Shown here: positions 8,568-15,217 of the stretch, one piece after another
How the letters are laid out: every line of letters starts with the position of its first letter
Numbering within the stretch: position 1 is the first letter of the stretch
NCBI GenBank assembly: GCA_020429395.1
Contig: JAGQLL010000002.1
Span: 1 to 38,545 of the forward strand
Length of the DNA: 38,545 nt
Reading direction: 5' to 3'
From: Candidatus Dojkabacteria bacterium
GTDB lineage: Bacteria; Patescibacteriota; Dojkabacteria; B142; OLB20
Made by a program: the position numbers and the translations under genes
Notes under the pieces: model-generated
The model's input: only the letters and a program-made list of their open reading frames with translations
Database searches by the model: none
What the model was told of the DNA's origin: nothing

Positions 8568-9453
8568 TTATTTGAAGAAAACGCTCGCGTCCGAATGTAT
8601 CTTTTCGTAGATCGTATACGACAGACTCTCCAATTTCATCTTTGAAGACTTTGATAATATTGTTGACGTTAGTTGAATGTAGTTCAAATAGCGCCATGCC
8701 TCCTGTGTTTAAATTATTTTGCACCAGGTGAGCTAACCGTTTATAAAAATGTAAACCATCACTAGAATCAGTGAGCGCAATTTGTGGTTCATAGAATAAT
8801 GACTTTTCAAGTTTTTTGTATTCGTCAAAAGGTATATACGGTGGATTCGAAACTATGAAGTCGAAAGTTTCGCTAGGGTATTCAGTTAGAGCATCTTGTC
8901 TGACGAACGAGATTTGTTTTTGTCTATGTTTTTGTAAATTCCTTTGTACATTCTCACTAGCTAACTTGAGTGCGTCAACAGAAATGTCTGTAGCAATTAT
9001 TTGAACATTATTATTTTGCACATTATTCATAATTGAAATCGAAATACATCCTGAACCTGTTCCAATTTCTAATATTTTTGTAGGAACATTTTCTTTACGA
9101 GTATTTATTTTATTAATACACATTTCTACAAGTAATTCAGTTTCAGGTCTCGGAATCAAAACAGACTCATTAATAGAGTAGTTTTCTTTATAAAAATCTA
9201 TGTTACCCATTATGTACGATATTGGGTAGTCCCTATTAAGCTTATCTATAAGGGTAGTTATAGTTTTGACTTGAGATTTAGTAAGTGTGTTATCCAGGTT
9301 AAGTATTAAGTCGTTCTTTGAGGTTTGTAAATCACTGCTAAGAAGAGATAATGCATAAGTATATGGTTCAAGATAATGCTTCGAAAGGCTTGTTGAGATT
9401 AACCCTAATGCATCTCGTATCGTTACTATCGATTTTTCATTAACGCGTCTCAT
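8560..9453 (-). CDS. prmC: Release factor glutamine N5-methyltransferase
   Basis: PrmC methylates the Gln of the GGQ motif of release factors, using S-adenosylmethionine. The 297-residue protein has an N-terminal helical domain, IPRPETE at residues 100-106, the SAM-binding loop LEIGTGSGCISI near 128-139, ATDIS near 154, and the catalytic NPPY at 203-206. It is encoded directly after prfA, whose product is its substrate. The prfA stop and the prmC start share bases (ATGA), implying coupled translation. It stops with TAG inside the end of the convergent S41 gene. Confidence 0.95.
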   Translation of the reverse strand: MRRVNEKSIVTIRDALGLISTSLSKHYLEPYTYALSLLSSDLQTSKNDLILNLDNTLTKSQVKTITTLIDKLNRDYPISYIMGNIDFYKENYSINESVLIPRPETELLVEMCINKINTRKENVPTKILEIGTGSGCISISIMNNVQNNNVQIIATDISVDALKLASENVQRNLQKHRQKQISFVRQDALTEYPSETFDFIVSNPPYIPFDEYKKLEKSLFYEPQIALTDSSDGLHFYKRLAHLVQNNLNTGGMALFELHSTNVNNIIKVFKDEIGESVVYDLRKDTFGRERFLQIIT

Positions 9454-10499
9454 TTAGGTAACGTTAATTGTGCATTCACATCAGTAACTATTTGATCAAT
9501 ATTACCACTTAGAATATTTGGTAAGCCATGCCAAGATTTACCTATTCTATGATCGGTAACTCTGTCTTGTGGAAAGTTATAGGTACGAATCTTGTCAGAT
9601 CTGTCACCAGATTTGATTGAGGACTTTCGTATTTCAGAAATTGCTGAATTGGATTCTTGAAGCTTAAGATCGTATAGTTTTCCTCTTAATATTGATAAGG
9701 CTTTTTCTTTGTTTTTAAGCTGTGACTTGCTATCCTGGCATGTAACTGTTATTCCAGAGGGCTTGTGTGTGATTCTGATTGCTGAATCTGTGGTGTTAAC
9801 ACTTTGACCTCCTGGCCCACTTGATCTATAAGTATATACTTCTATATCAGCTTGATTGACTTCGATATCTTGTTCTTTTGCTTGAGGGTATACTACTACA
9901 GAGACGGCAGAGGTATGTATTCTACCTGATGTTTCTGTCTTTGGAATTCTTTGTACTCTATGAACTCCACTTTCAAACTTTAATTTTGAGTATGATCTCA
10001 TTTCTAGAACTTCCACAATTACTTCCTTTATGCCACCTAATGCACTTTCGTTGGCAGACAGTATATTGGCTTGCCAGCCTAAAATTGAAAAATATCCCAT
10101 ATACATTCGAAGTAAATCTTGGGCAAATAGATTTGACTCTTCACCACCAGTTCCGGCCCTAATTTCTATGATTGCGGGATTTGGAATTTCTTTTGATTTG
10201 GAAATGATTGTCTCCAAGGACTTTAAATGGTTAGTTAGCAGAGAAGAGTTAGTAGTGATAATATTCTGATAAAACTCAGTTTCTTCGGTATCTTTGGTCG
10301 AGTTGAGCAAATCTTTTGCCTCTGTTAATTCTTGACGTAGTGAAGATATTTTTTTGGCAATATTGTACTGCTCTTTCAAATCTTCAAGTTGGGTATTTAG
10401 TTCTGTTGATTTTTTATGGTCAGAATAAATTTCGGGTGAGGAGAGTAATGAGAGAATATTTTCGTATTCGGAAATTATGGAATTAATTTTGCTATCCAT
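9450..10499 (-). CDS. prfA: Peptide chain release factor 1
   Basis: RF1 recognises UAA and UAG stop codons and triggers peptide release on the ribosome. The 349-residue protein has an N-terminal coiled-coil domain and the conserved RAGTGGEES at 114-122. The codon-recognition tripeptide region HRVQRIPKTETSGRIHTSA has PKT at 186-188, matching the PxT of RF1 rather than the SPF of RF2. The catalytic GGQ is at 230-232 within SSGPGGQSVNTTDSA. TYNFPQDRVTDHRI near the C-terminus also marks RF1. The gene ends in TGA, so TGA is a real stop here and an RF2 gene should exist elsewhere. It lies 5 nt after rpmE and overlaps prmC by 4 nt. Confidence 0.96.
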   Translation of the reverse strand: MDSKINSIISEYENILSLLSSPEIYSDHKKSTELNTQLEDLKEQYNIAKKISSLRQELTEAKDLLNSTKDTEETEFYQNIITTNSSLLTNHLKSLETIISKSKEIPNPAIIEIRAGTGGEESNLFAQDLLRMYMGYFSILGWQANILSANESALGGIKEVIVEVLEMRSYSKLKFESGVHRVQRIPKTETSGRIHTSAVSVVVYPQAKEQDIEVNQADIEVYTYRSSGPGGQSVNTTDSAIRITHKPSGITVTCQDSKSQLKNKEKALSILRGKLYDLKLQESNSAISEIRKSSIKSGDRSDKIRTYNFPQDRVTDHRIGKSWHGLPNILSGNIDQIVTDVNAQLTLPK

Positions 10500-10504
10500 T
10501 GAGG

Positions 10505-10825
10505 TTATTTAACCTTGGCAAGCATATCTTTAAGTGTCAGTGTGTTTTTTGTGTTTATTGAGGTAGTTCTTTGACGTCTTTGTGTTTGTTTTGATTTCTT
10601 GGAAGAAACTTTATCAATATTTGCTCCTTCTCGTCTTTTTTCGAATTTTTTAACAAGATTTTCTGTATCAACAATCCTGTGTTTACCGGTATAAAAAGGG
10701 TGACTGAGATTCGTAACTTCAGTAACAATCTCTTCTTTTGTCCCTGGTAACGTAAAAGTAGTCCCTGAAGAGAGATCAGTTACCTTTGCATTCATGTGTA
10801 ATTTTGGATGTATTCCTTTTTTCAT
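10505..10825 (-). CDS. rpmE: 50S ribosomal protein L31, cysteine-free, with C-terminal extension
   Basis: L31 bridges the 50S and 30S subunits. The N-terminal ~65 residues follow the family: MKKGIHPKLH, then a beta segment, then SHPFYTGKHRIVDTENLVKKF. Zinc-type L31 has Cys pairs around residues 16-18 and 36-39; all four are absent here (VTDLSSGTTF and EVTNLSHPFYTG), so this is a zinc-independent form. A basic, Ser/Thr/Gln-rich C-terminal extension of about 40 residues brings it to 106 residues, longer than the usual 65-90. A -10 and -35 pair is visible upstream at 10847-10875. The gene heads the rpmE-prfA-prmC translation operon. AAAGG sits only 3 nt from the ATG, too close for a standard ribosome-binding site. 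Confidence 0.9.
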   Translation of the reverse strand: MKKGIHPKLHMNAKVTDLSSGTTFTLPGTKEEIVTEVTNLSHPFYTGKHRIVDTENLVKKFEKRREGANIDKVSSKKSKQTQRRQRTTSINTKNTLTLKDMLAKVK

Positions 10826-10846
10826 TACCTTTAAATAAACTTTTGA

Positions 10847-10875
10847 ATTATAACAATAAATTATCTTCTGTACAA
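10847..10875 (-). promoter_or_regulatory. Candidate sigma-70-type promoter of rpmE-prfA-prmC
   Basis: On the minus strand TTGTAC (10875-10870) and TATAAT (10852-10847) are separated by 17 nt, about 22 nt before the rpmE ATG. The -10 is a perfect consensus match and the -35 is partial (TTG matches). The position between divergent genes makes it a credible promoter. Confidence 0.55.
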
Positions 10876-10939
10876 CACACAGAACTAATGTTTCGATAAA
10901 TAATAATTAAACTAGTCAAAAAGGGTCTAGATGATATAG

Positions 10940-10945
10940 TATAAT
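10940..10945 (+). promoter_or_regulatory. Candidate -10 element before the degenerate MBL gene and dnaB
   Basis: A perfect TATAAT at 10940-10945 lies 26 nt before the ATG of the MBL-like gene, in the 145-nt gap between divergent operons. The upstream area around 10914-10922 (AGTCAAAAA) offers only a weak -35. If used, transcription would start near 10952 and the leader would be very short. Confidence 0.45.
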
Positions 10946-10970
10946 TACTTAAATTTAAGACAAGTAAAAC

Positions 10971-11522
10971 ATGAAAATTAAAATTGAAAAAAAGAATTTA
11001 CTAGTAAACACAGATAATAAACGTGTTCTATTTCACAAAGAAGGGAAAATAGATTTAGCCGATTACTCTTCAGTGATAAGTATCGGTGATCATGTTGAAG
11101 TAGGGAACAATGTTATGAGTGCTCCTGGTGAATACGAAATAGAAGACATTCTTTTTAGTATATTCGCTTTTGGTGAAAATCTTGATCATCCGGATATCAT
11201 TTTTCTAGATAGTAATGAAAACATTAGGGTTTTATATTTGTTATCTCATGTCGACAACTTAGACAAATCAATTATTGAAAAATTGCCTGAAGTCAACATA
11301 GTGATTGCTGAAATTGAGGATTCTAAGTTGGACAAGAAGATGCAAATAGTATCAGATTTAGAACCTGACATCTTTGTGCCATTGGTTGATAAATCTAGAT
11401 CGGAAGAAATAAAAAAGGCCTTAGGGGTATCAAATATAGAATCAGTTGCTACTTTGAATGTGGCACAAAAAGACATCGAAGGTGAATCATCAGAATTACT
11501 AGTGTATTTGTTAAATAACTAA
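10971..11522 (+). CDS. Degenerate MBL-fold (lactonase-like) protein without active site
   Basis: The function is unknown. The 183-residue protein resembles, from memory, the small MBL-fold hydrolases common in CPR and other bacteria (UlaG/UPF0173-like). SAPGEYEIEDI near residues 49-59 matches their GPGEYEI segment. LPEVNIVIAEI followed by DLEPDIFVPLV matches their VDVLLIPV and LEPKIVIPMHY strands. The C-terminal run of VATLNVAQKDIEGESSELLVYLL also fits. The HxHxDH metal motif is absent, and the His of IPMHY is lost (VPLVDKS). It is therefore probably catalytically dead and may be a structural or binding protein. It precedes dnaB by 3 nt, pointing to co-translation. Confidence in the gene is high and in the fold moderate. 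Confidence 0.7.
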   Translation: MKIKIEKKNLLVNTDNKRVLFHKEGKIDLADYSSVISIGDHVEVGNNVMSAPGEYEIEDILFSIFAFGENLDHPDIIFLDSNENIRVLYLLSHVDNLDKSIIEKLPEVNIVIAEIEDSKLDKKMQIVSDLEPDIFVPLVDKSRSEEIKKALGVSNIESVATLNVAQKDIEGESSELLVYLLNN

Positions 11523-11525
11523 AAG

Positions 11526-12842
11526 TTGGAAATTAAGTTACCTCCTCAAAATCTCGATGCAGAGAAATCTGTTTTGGGTGCTATCCTATTAGATTCAGAA
11601 GCTATATACAAAATTGCCGAAATAGTAACCTCTGAAGATTTCTACGATAAAACTAACGGATTGATATACAAATCTTGCATTGAGCTGTTTTCAAACCAAA
11701 AAGCAGTTGATGTTTTAACACTTTCAAGTGTACTTAAGAAAAAGAAGAAGCTTGCCGATGTGGGTGGAGTGAAATTCCTTTCGGATCTTGTGAGTAGTGT
11801 TCCTACATCTGCACACGTTGAAGAGTATGCACGATTAGTAAAAGAAACGTCTCTAAGAAGAAAAATTATTTCTTTATCTTCAAATTTGGAAAAAATGTCC
11901 TATGAAGAGGACAAAGAGCTTTCTGAACTTCTTGATCAAGCTGAAAAAGCACTTGTTCAAATTTCTGAAACGAGTAGCAAGAGCGATTTTGTTCATATAA
12001 GCACACTTCTTGAAGATGCATACGAAAGAGCAGAAGAATTAAATAAAAATCCTGGTGCAGTTAGAGGAGTGGCTACGGGATTCTCATATCTAGATAATTT
12101 GTTAGGAGGATTGCAAAAGTCGGATTTAATAATTCTTGCTGCGAGACCTTCTGTAGGAAAAACTGCATTTTCCCTTGATATCGCTAGGCATGCTGCTGTT
12201 GTTGACAAAAAGACTGTAGCTGTATTCTCATTGGAAATGTCTAGTGCACAATTGATGGATAGATTGTTATCAATGCAAGTAGGTGTAGGATTATGGGATC
12301 TGCGAACTGGAAGAATTAAAGACGAGTTCTTTCCAAAGATTTCCGATGCAATGGGTATGCTCTCAGAAACAAATCTTTATATTGATGATACCCCAGGAAT
12401 AAGCATTATGGAATTGAGATCAAAAGCTAGAAAACTTAAATTAGAAAAAGGTTTGGATATGGTCGTTGTTGATTACTTACAACTAATTGTAGGGAACAAT
12501 AGAGAGGGTCGAGTGCAAGAGGTGTCTGAAATATCAAGGTATCTCAAAGGGATTGCTAGAGAACTAAATGTGCCTGTGCTTGCTCTTTCACAGTTGAGTC
12601 GAGCAATCGAACAAAGATCAGACGGAAACCCTATGTTATCAGACCTTAGAGATTCAGGTTCTATTGAACAAGATGCTGATATTGTTTTGTTCTTAAGTCG
12701 AGTAGGAGGAGATGGAGAAAATAGCGACAACAGGACACTTAGTGTTGCAAAACACAGAAATGGACCAACAGGAGCTGTTGAGTTATTCTTTGTGAAAGAA
12801 ATGGCGAGATTTAAAGAAATCGATAGATACCATCAACAATAA
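11526..12842 (+). CDS. dnaB: Replicative DNA helicase DnaB
   Basis: DnaB is the hexameric helicase that unwinds DNA at the replication fork and binds primase. The protein starts MEIKLPPQNLDAEKSVLGAILLD, the classic N-terminal domain. Residues ~175-430 form the RecA-like core, with Walker A ARPSVGKTA at 206-214, Walker B VVDYLQL at 314-320, and DLRDSGSIEQDADIVLFLSR. The start codon is TTG at 11526; it is chosen because conserved sequence begins at once and no ATG lies upstream in frame after the previous stop at 11522. The 438-residue length is slightly short and the C-terminus is trimmed. No intein is present. Confidence 0.97.
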   Translation: MEIKLPPQNLDAEKSVLGAILLDSEAIYKIAEIVTSEDFYDKTNGLIYKSCIELFSNQKAVDVLTLSSVLKKKKKLADVGGVKFLSDLVSSVPTSAHVEEYARLVKETSLRRKIISLSSNLEKMSYEEDKELSELLDQAEKALVQISETSSKSDFVHISTLLEDAYERAEELNKNPGAVRGVATGFSYLDNLLGGLQKSDLIILAARPSVGKTAFSLDIARHAAVVDKKTVAVFSLEMSSAQLMDRLLSMQVGVGLWDLRTGRIKDEFFPKISDAMGMLSETNLYIDDTPGISIMELRSKARKLKLEKGLDMVVVDYLQLIVGNNREGRVQEVSEISRYLKGIARELNVPVLALSQLSRAIEQRSDGNPMLSDLRDSGSIEQDADIVLFLSRVGGDGENSDNRTLSVAKHRNGPTGAVELFFVKEMARFKEIDRYHQQ

Positions 12843-12854
12843 AAATATGTTAAA

Positions 12855-12870
12855 TTTAATAATTATTAAA
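12855..12870. repeat. 16-nt perfect palindrome between dnaB and the next gene
   Basis: TTTAATAATTATTAAA at 12855-12870 equals its own reverse complement. It lies in the 36-nt gap after dnaB and contains only A and T, so as RNA it would be weak. It may be a protein-binding site, or chance in AT-rich DNA. Confidence 0.4.
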
Positions 12871-12878
12871 TAAGCAAA

Positions 12879-13217
12879 ATGAACAATCCACAAAATGCTA
12901 ATATGCCAAAAGACCAGAATGTTTTATCTTTTATGATGCAATTAGTACAAGAAAAATACGGTGATGAAACTGAAATCGATTTCTTGAATCAAGAGGCTGA
13001 TAGACTCTACGACATGTTTGGTAATAATCTTGTGGATTATTTTGAACCGATGCTCACAGAGGAACAGAAGTTACAATTTGACCAATTAGTGGCAACAAAT
13101 CCAGAGCAGGAAAAGCTTCTTGAATTTCTTATCACAAACATTCCAAACCTCGAGCAACAAATACTTCAAGTATTGGTAAATTTCAGAAATGAATATTTAA
13201 ATACCCCTCAATCTTAA
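12879..13217 (+). CDS. Small helical protein, DUF5663-like
   Basis: A 112-residue acidic, helix-rich protein of unknown function. Its pattern (an N-terminal MMQLVQEKYG helix, LYDMFGNNLVDYFEPMLTEEQ, then a KLLEFLITNIPNLEQQILQVLVNFRNEYL helix pair over residues 85-109) recalls DUF5663, a family I associate with Patescibacteria. That match is from memory. There is no signal peptide or membrane segment. It lies between dnaB and a coiled-coil gene on the same strand, 36 nt after dnaB and 16 nt before the next gene. Confidence 0.65.
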   Translation: MNNPQNANMPKDQNVLSFMMQLVQEKYGDETEIDFLNQEADRLYDMFGNNLVDYFEPMLTEEQKLQFDQLVATNPEQEKLLEFLITNIPNLEQQILQVLVNFRNEYLNTPQS

Positions 13218-13233
13218 TCTAGCCAGTTAAATT

Positions 13234-13725
13234 ATGGCAGGTGCCCAAGCTAGCATTAACAAAATTAAGGCAGAAACGCTTACCCTAGAGAGCCAAAAAC
13301 AAGAGGCTGTCAAAGGTAGGAGCAAACTCAAAGAAGCAGTTTCTTCCATGAAAAACCAAAGAAATGAAATTCAATCCAATTTAAAAAGGATGTATGGAGG
13401 TTTGGATCAGATAAATGGTGCAATTAATAGCGTAAAAAGCCATCCTTTGGGACCGGATCATCCTCAGGTTTCAGAACAACTTGCCAAACTTCGTGCTCAA
13501 AAAGAACAAATTATTGGACAAATTTCATATTTAAAAAAAGGTTTGAACGAGATAGGCAATAGAATAAACGAATATTCTGGAAAACTAGAATCGGTTGGTC
13601 AGAATATTGAGATGATGGGTTCTGCAGTTGGTGCCAGAAAAGCTGCTCTTCAGAAGATTTCAGGGCAAATGGCTGCTCAGATCGGATTAAACTCAAACAG
13701 AGAGTTGGGAAGAAAAAAGGGATAG
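13234..13725 (+). CDS. Hypothetical coiled-coil protein
   Basis: A 163-residue basic protein, unrecognised by family. Nearly the whole length has heptad-compatible helix: residues ~5-60 (INKIKAETLTLESQKQEAV onward) and ~80-130, joined by a turn with HPLGPDHPQVSEQ near 70-82. The shape suggests a two-helix hairpin. The C-terminus ends in a basic GRKKG. There is no membrane segment or signal. It is downstream of the DUF5663-like gene and ends just before the tRNA gene. A scaffold or DNA-associated role is possible, but nothing in the sequence decides it. Confidence 0.65.
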   Translation: MAGAQASINKIKAETLTLESQKQEAVKGRSKLKEAVSSMKNQRNEIQSNLKRMYGGLDQINGAINSVKSHPLGPDHPQVSEQLAKLRAQKEQIIGQISYLKKGLNEIGNRINEYSGKLESVGQNIEMMGSAVGARKAALQKISGQMAAQIGLNSNRELGRKKG

Positions 13726-13753
13726 AGAACTATTATTTTCAGCCATTTCCCGC

Positions 13754-13759
13754 TATAAT
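13754..13759 (+). promoter_or_regulatory. Candidate -10 of the tRNA-Leu / efp transcript
   Basis: A perfect TATAAT lies 44 nt before the tRNA, in the 78-nt gap after the coiled-coil gene. The matching -35 region (TATTAT at 13731-13736, 17 nt upstream) is poor. The position suits a promoter for the tRNA and possibly efp. Confidence 0.4.
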
Positions 13760-13803
13760 CGATGTACGTTTTCCACCATTAATAGTGTATTAACGTGTTT
13801 ATT

Positions 13804-13887
13804 GCCAAGATGGCGGAATTGGTAGACGCGCCGGACTCAAAATCCGGTCCCTTCACGGGGGTGTGGGTTCGATTCCCTCTCTTGGCA
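13804..13887 (+). tRNA. tRNA-Leu (anticodon CAA)
   Basis: The 84-nt cloverleaf has acceptor arms GCCAAGA (13804-13810) and TCTTGGC (13880-13886) with discriminator A at 13887. The D-arm contains GGTAGACGCG. The anticodon stem CCGGA/TCCGG encloses loop CTCAAAA, giving anticodon CAA at 13838-13840, which reads UUG. A long variable arm (GTCCCTTCACGGGGGTG region) marks a class II tRNA. The T arm contains GGTTCGATTCC. The genome does not encode CCA; the next bases are TGA, so the CCA must be added after transcription. Confidence 0.97.
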
Positions 13888-13917
13888 TGATTAATAATTA
13901 ATAAGTAACAAATAGAT

Positions 13918-14481
13918 ATGGCATATCTTGCAAGCAACACATTAAGAGAGGGTTCATTGTTTATTTATGACGGACAGAAATACATTGTCCTTAAATATCA
14001 GCATATCAAGAAGGGTAGGGGTCAGGCAGTAATTAGAGTCAAAGTTCAGAATATTGTCACAAGATCAAATACAGAACTTACGTTTAGTAATGAAGAGAAA
14101 CTAGAGGAGTTCACCGCAGAGAAGAAATCCGCACAGTTTCTATATAATGAAGCAGATAGTTACTACTTTATGGACAACGAGAATTTCGAACAGTATGAAA
14201 TTAATAAAGAAATATTAGGCTCAAAAGCCGATTTTCTCTACGAAGGTTTGAAAGTGGTGGTTTTGTTTGTAGAGGATGAACCTCTAAGTATTGATCTTCC
14301 CAAATCTGTTGTCTTGGAGGTTATTGATACAGAGCCTGCTGTCGCTGGAAATACGGCAACTGGGGCTTCAAAAATCGCAAAAGTTGGAAATAATTTAAAT
14401 GTCTTGGTGCCGTTGTTCATTAAGATTGGAGATAAAATCAAAATTAATACTGAGACCGGGAAGTACTCATCCCGAGAGTAA
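13918..14481 (+). CDS. efp: Elongation factor P
   Basis: EF-P binds between the P and E sites of the ribosome and relieves stalling at polyproline. The 187-residue protein has the three beta-barrel domains in order: KOW-like (1-65), central OB (67-130, with SYYFMDNENFEQYEI) and C-terminal OB (VLVPLFIKIGDKIKINTETGKY). The tip loop reads KKGRGQA, so residue 34 is Arg where Lys is most common. That matches neither the EpmA-lysylated type (PGKGQ) nor the full EarP context (SGRN), although an Arg tip is known in rhamnosylated EF-Ps. No modification enzyme is visible in the window. It starts 30 nt after the tRNA-Leu gene. Confidence 0.95.
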   Translation: MAYLASNTLREGSLFIYDGQKYIVLKYQHIKKGRGQAVIRVKVQNIVTRSNTELTFSNEEKLEEFTAEKKSAQFLYNEADSYYFMDNENFEQYEINKEILGSKADFLYEGLKVVVLFVEDEPLSIDLPKSVVLEVIDTEPAVAGNTATGASKIAKVGNNLNVLVPLFIKIGDKIKINTETGKYSSRE

Positions 14482-14500
14482 TATTTTTTATATATAAAAG

Positions 14501-15217
14501 ATGGTAAATTTCATTCTAGAACTTATTAGTTTTAACGAGGGGGTTGATTATTCCGTAGTTACTAAGATTGTTGTTTTGTATTTGATCTTATTATGGGTTT
14601 TTGTGTCTGTTTGGGTTTTTAATGATGCCAAAGCAAGATTTAACAACCTCGTAGTAGCAGGGATTCTGGCGTTACTCAATCTAATACTTTCGTTTCCTTT
14701 TTTATTGATCTATTTATTAATCAGACCAAGTCATAGAGACGAATGGGATGAAGCTTCTGATGGTGGAATTAATATCCCTGTCGCAAACTTTACAGGAAAA
14801 GACGGAGTTGTGATCTCTTTACAGTTGAAAATAGATTCAAGGAAAATTTTAGATGAGAAAGTTGATTACAATCTAGATGTAGTTCTTAATAAAGAAAATG
14901 AAGATCCCTCGACAGGAAAAATAGAAATTTCAACACAAGATAGCGATACGGTTAGTACCAATAATGTCAGTACAAATGATGACTTGAAAGTTACTCGAAA
15001 ACTTTTAACAAAATTAAAAGAAAAATTTAGTAATATGATTACTAAACTCAAGGGAAAACTCAGTAGGAATCGCGATAGAGCTGATGATTCAGTAGGGGAT
15101 GATGATGTACAAGATGAGGGTACAAGTATTAACGACGAATCAACCGATGCTGAAATAATATCCAATTCGAAAAAGAAGAAAAAGAATAAAAAAGGTAAAA
15201 AGAAAAAAAATAGATAA
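14501..15217 (+). CDS. Two-helix membrane protein with lysine-rich tail
   Basis: Unknown function. Residues ~20-40 and ~50-74 are membrane helices separated by VWVFNDAKARFNN, a WxxxDAKxR hairpin that I have often seen in small CPR membrane proteins. A hydrophilic region follows, rich in Asp, Ser and Thr. The last 16 residues are almost entirely Lys and Asn (SKKKKKNKKGKKKKNR). The A-rich DNA behind this tail (about 15170-15212) runs directly into a TAATG junction with the next gene, so stop and start share one base. The acidic middle and basic end suggest an extended cytoplasmic tail that could bind nucleic acid or lipid. Confidence 0.65.
   Translation: MVNFILELISFNEGVDYSVVTKIVVLYLILLWVFVSVWVFNDAKARFNNLVVAGILALLNLILSFPFLLIYLLIRPSHRDEWDEASDGGINIPVANFTGKDGVVISLQLKIDSRKILDEKVDYNLDVVLNKENEDPSTGKIEISTQDSDTVSTNNVSTNDDLKVTRKLLTKLKEKFSNMITKLKGKLSRNRDRADDSVGDDDVQDEGTSINDESTDAEIISNSKKKKKNKKGKKKKNR

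Noticed and set aside
9450-9452. Possible reassignment of TGA to Gly or Trp, as in some CPR groups
   Set aside because: TGA ends prfA, the pilin-like gene at 36647 and the prepilin peptidase gene, all at family-consistent C-termini, and Trp is encoded by TGG.
9878-10269. Plus-strand open frames opposite prfA
   Set aside because: They lie wholly within the strongly conserved prfA on the other strand and show no family features.
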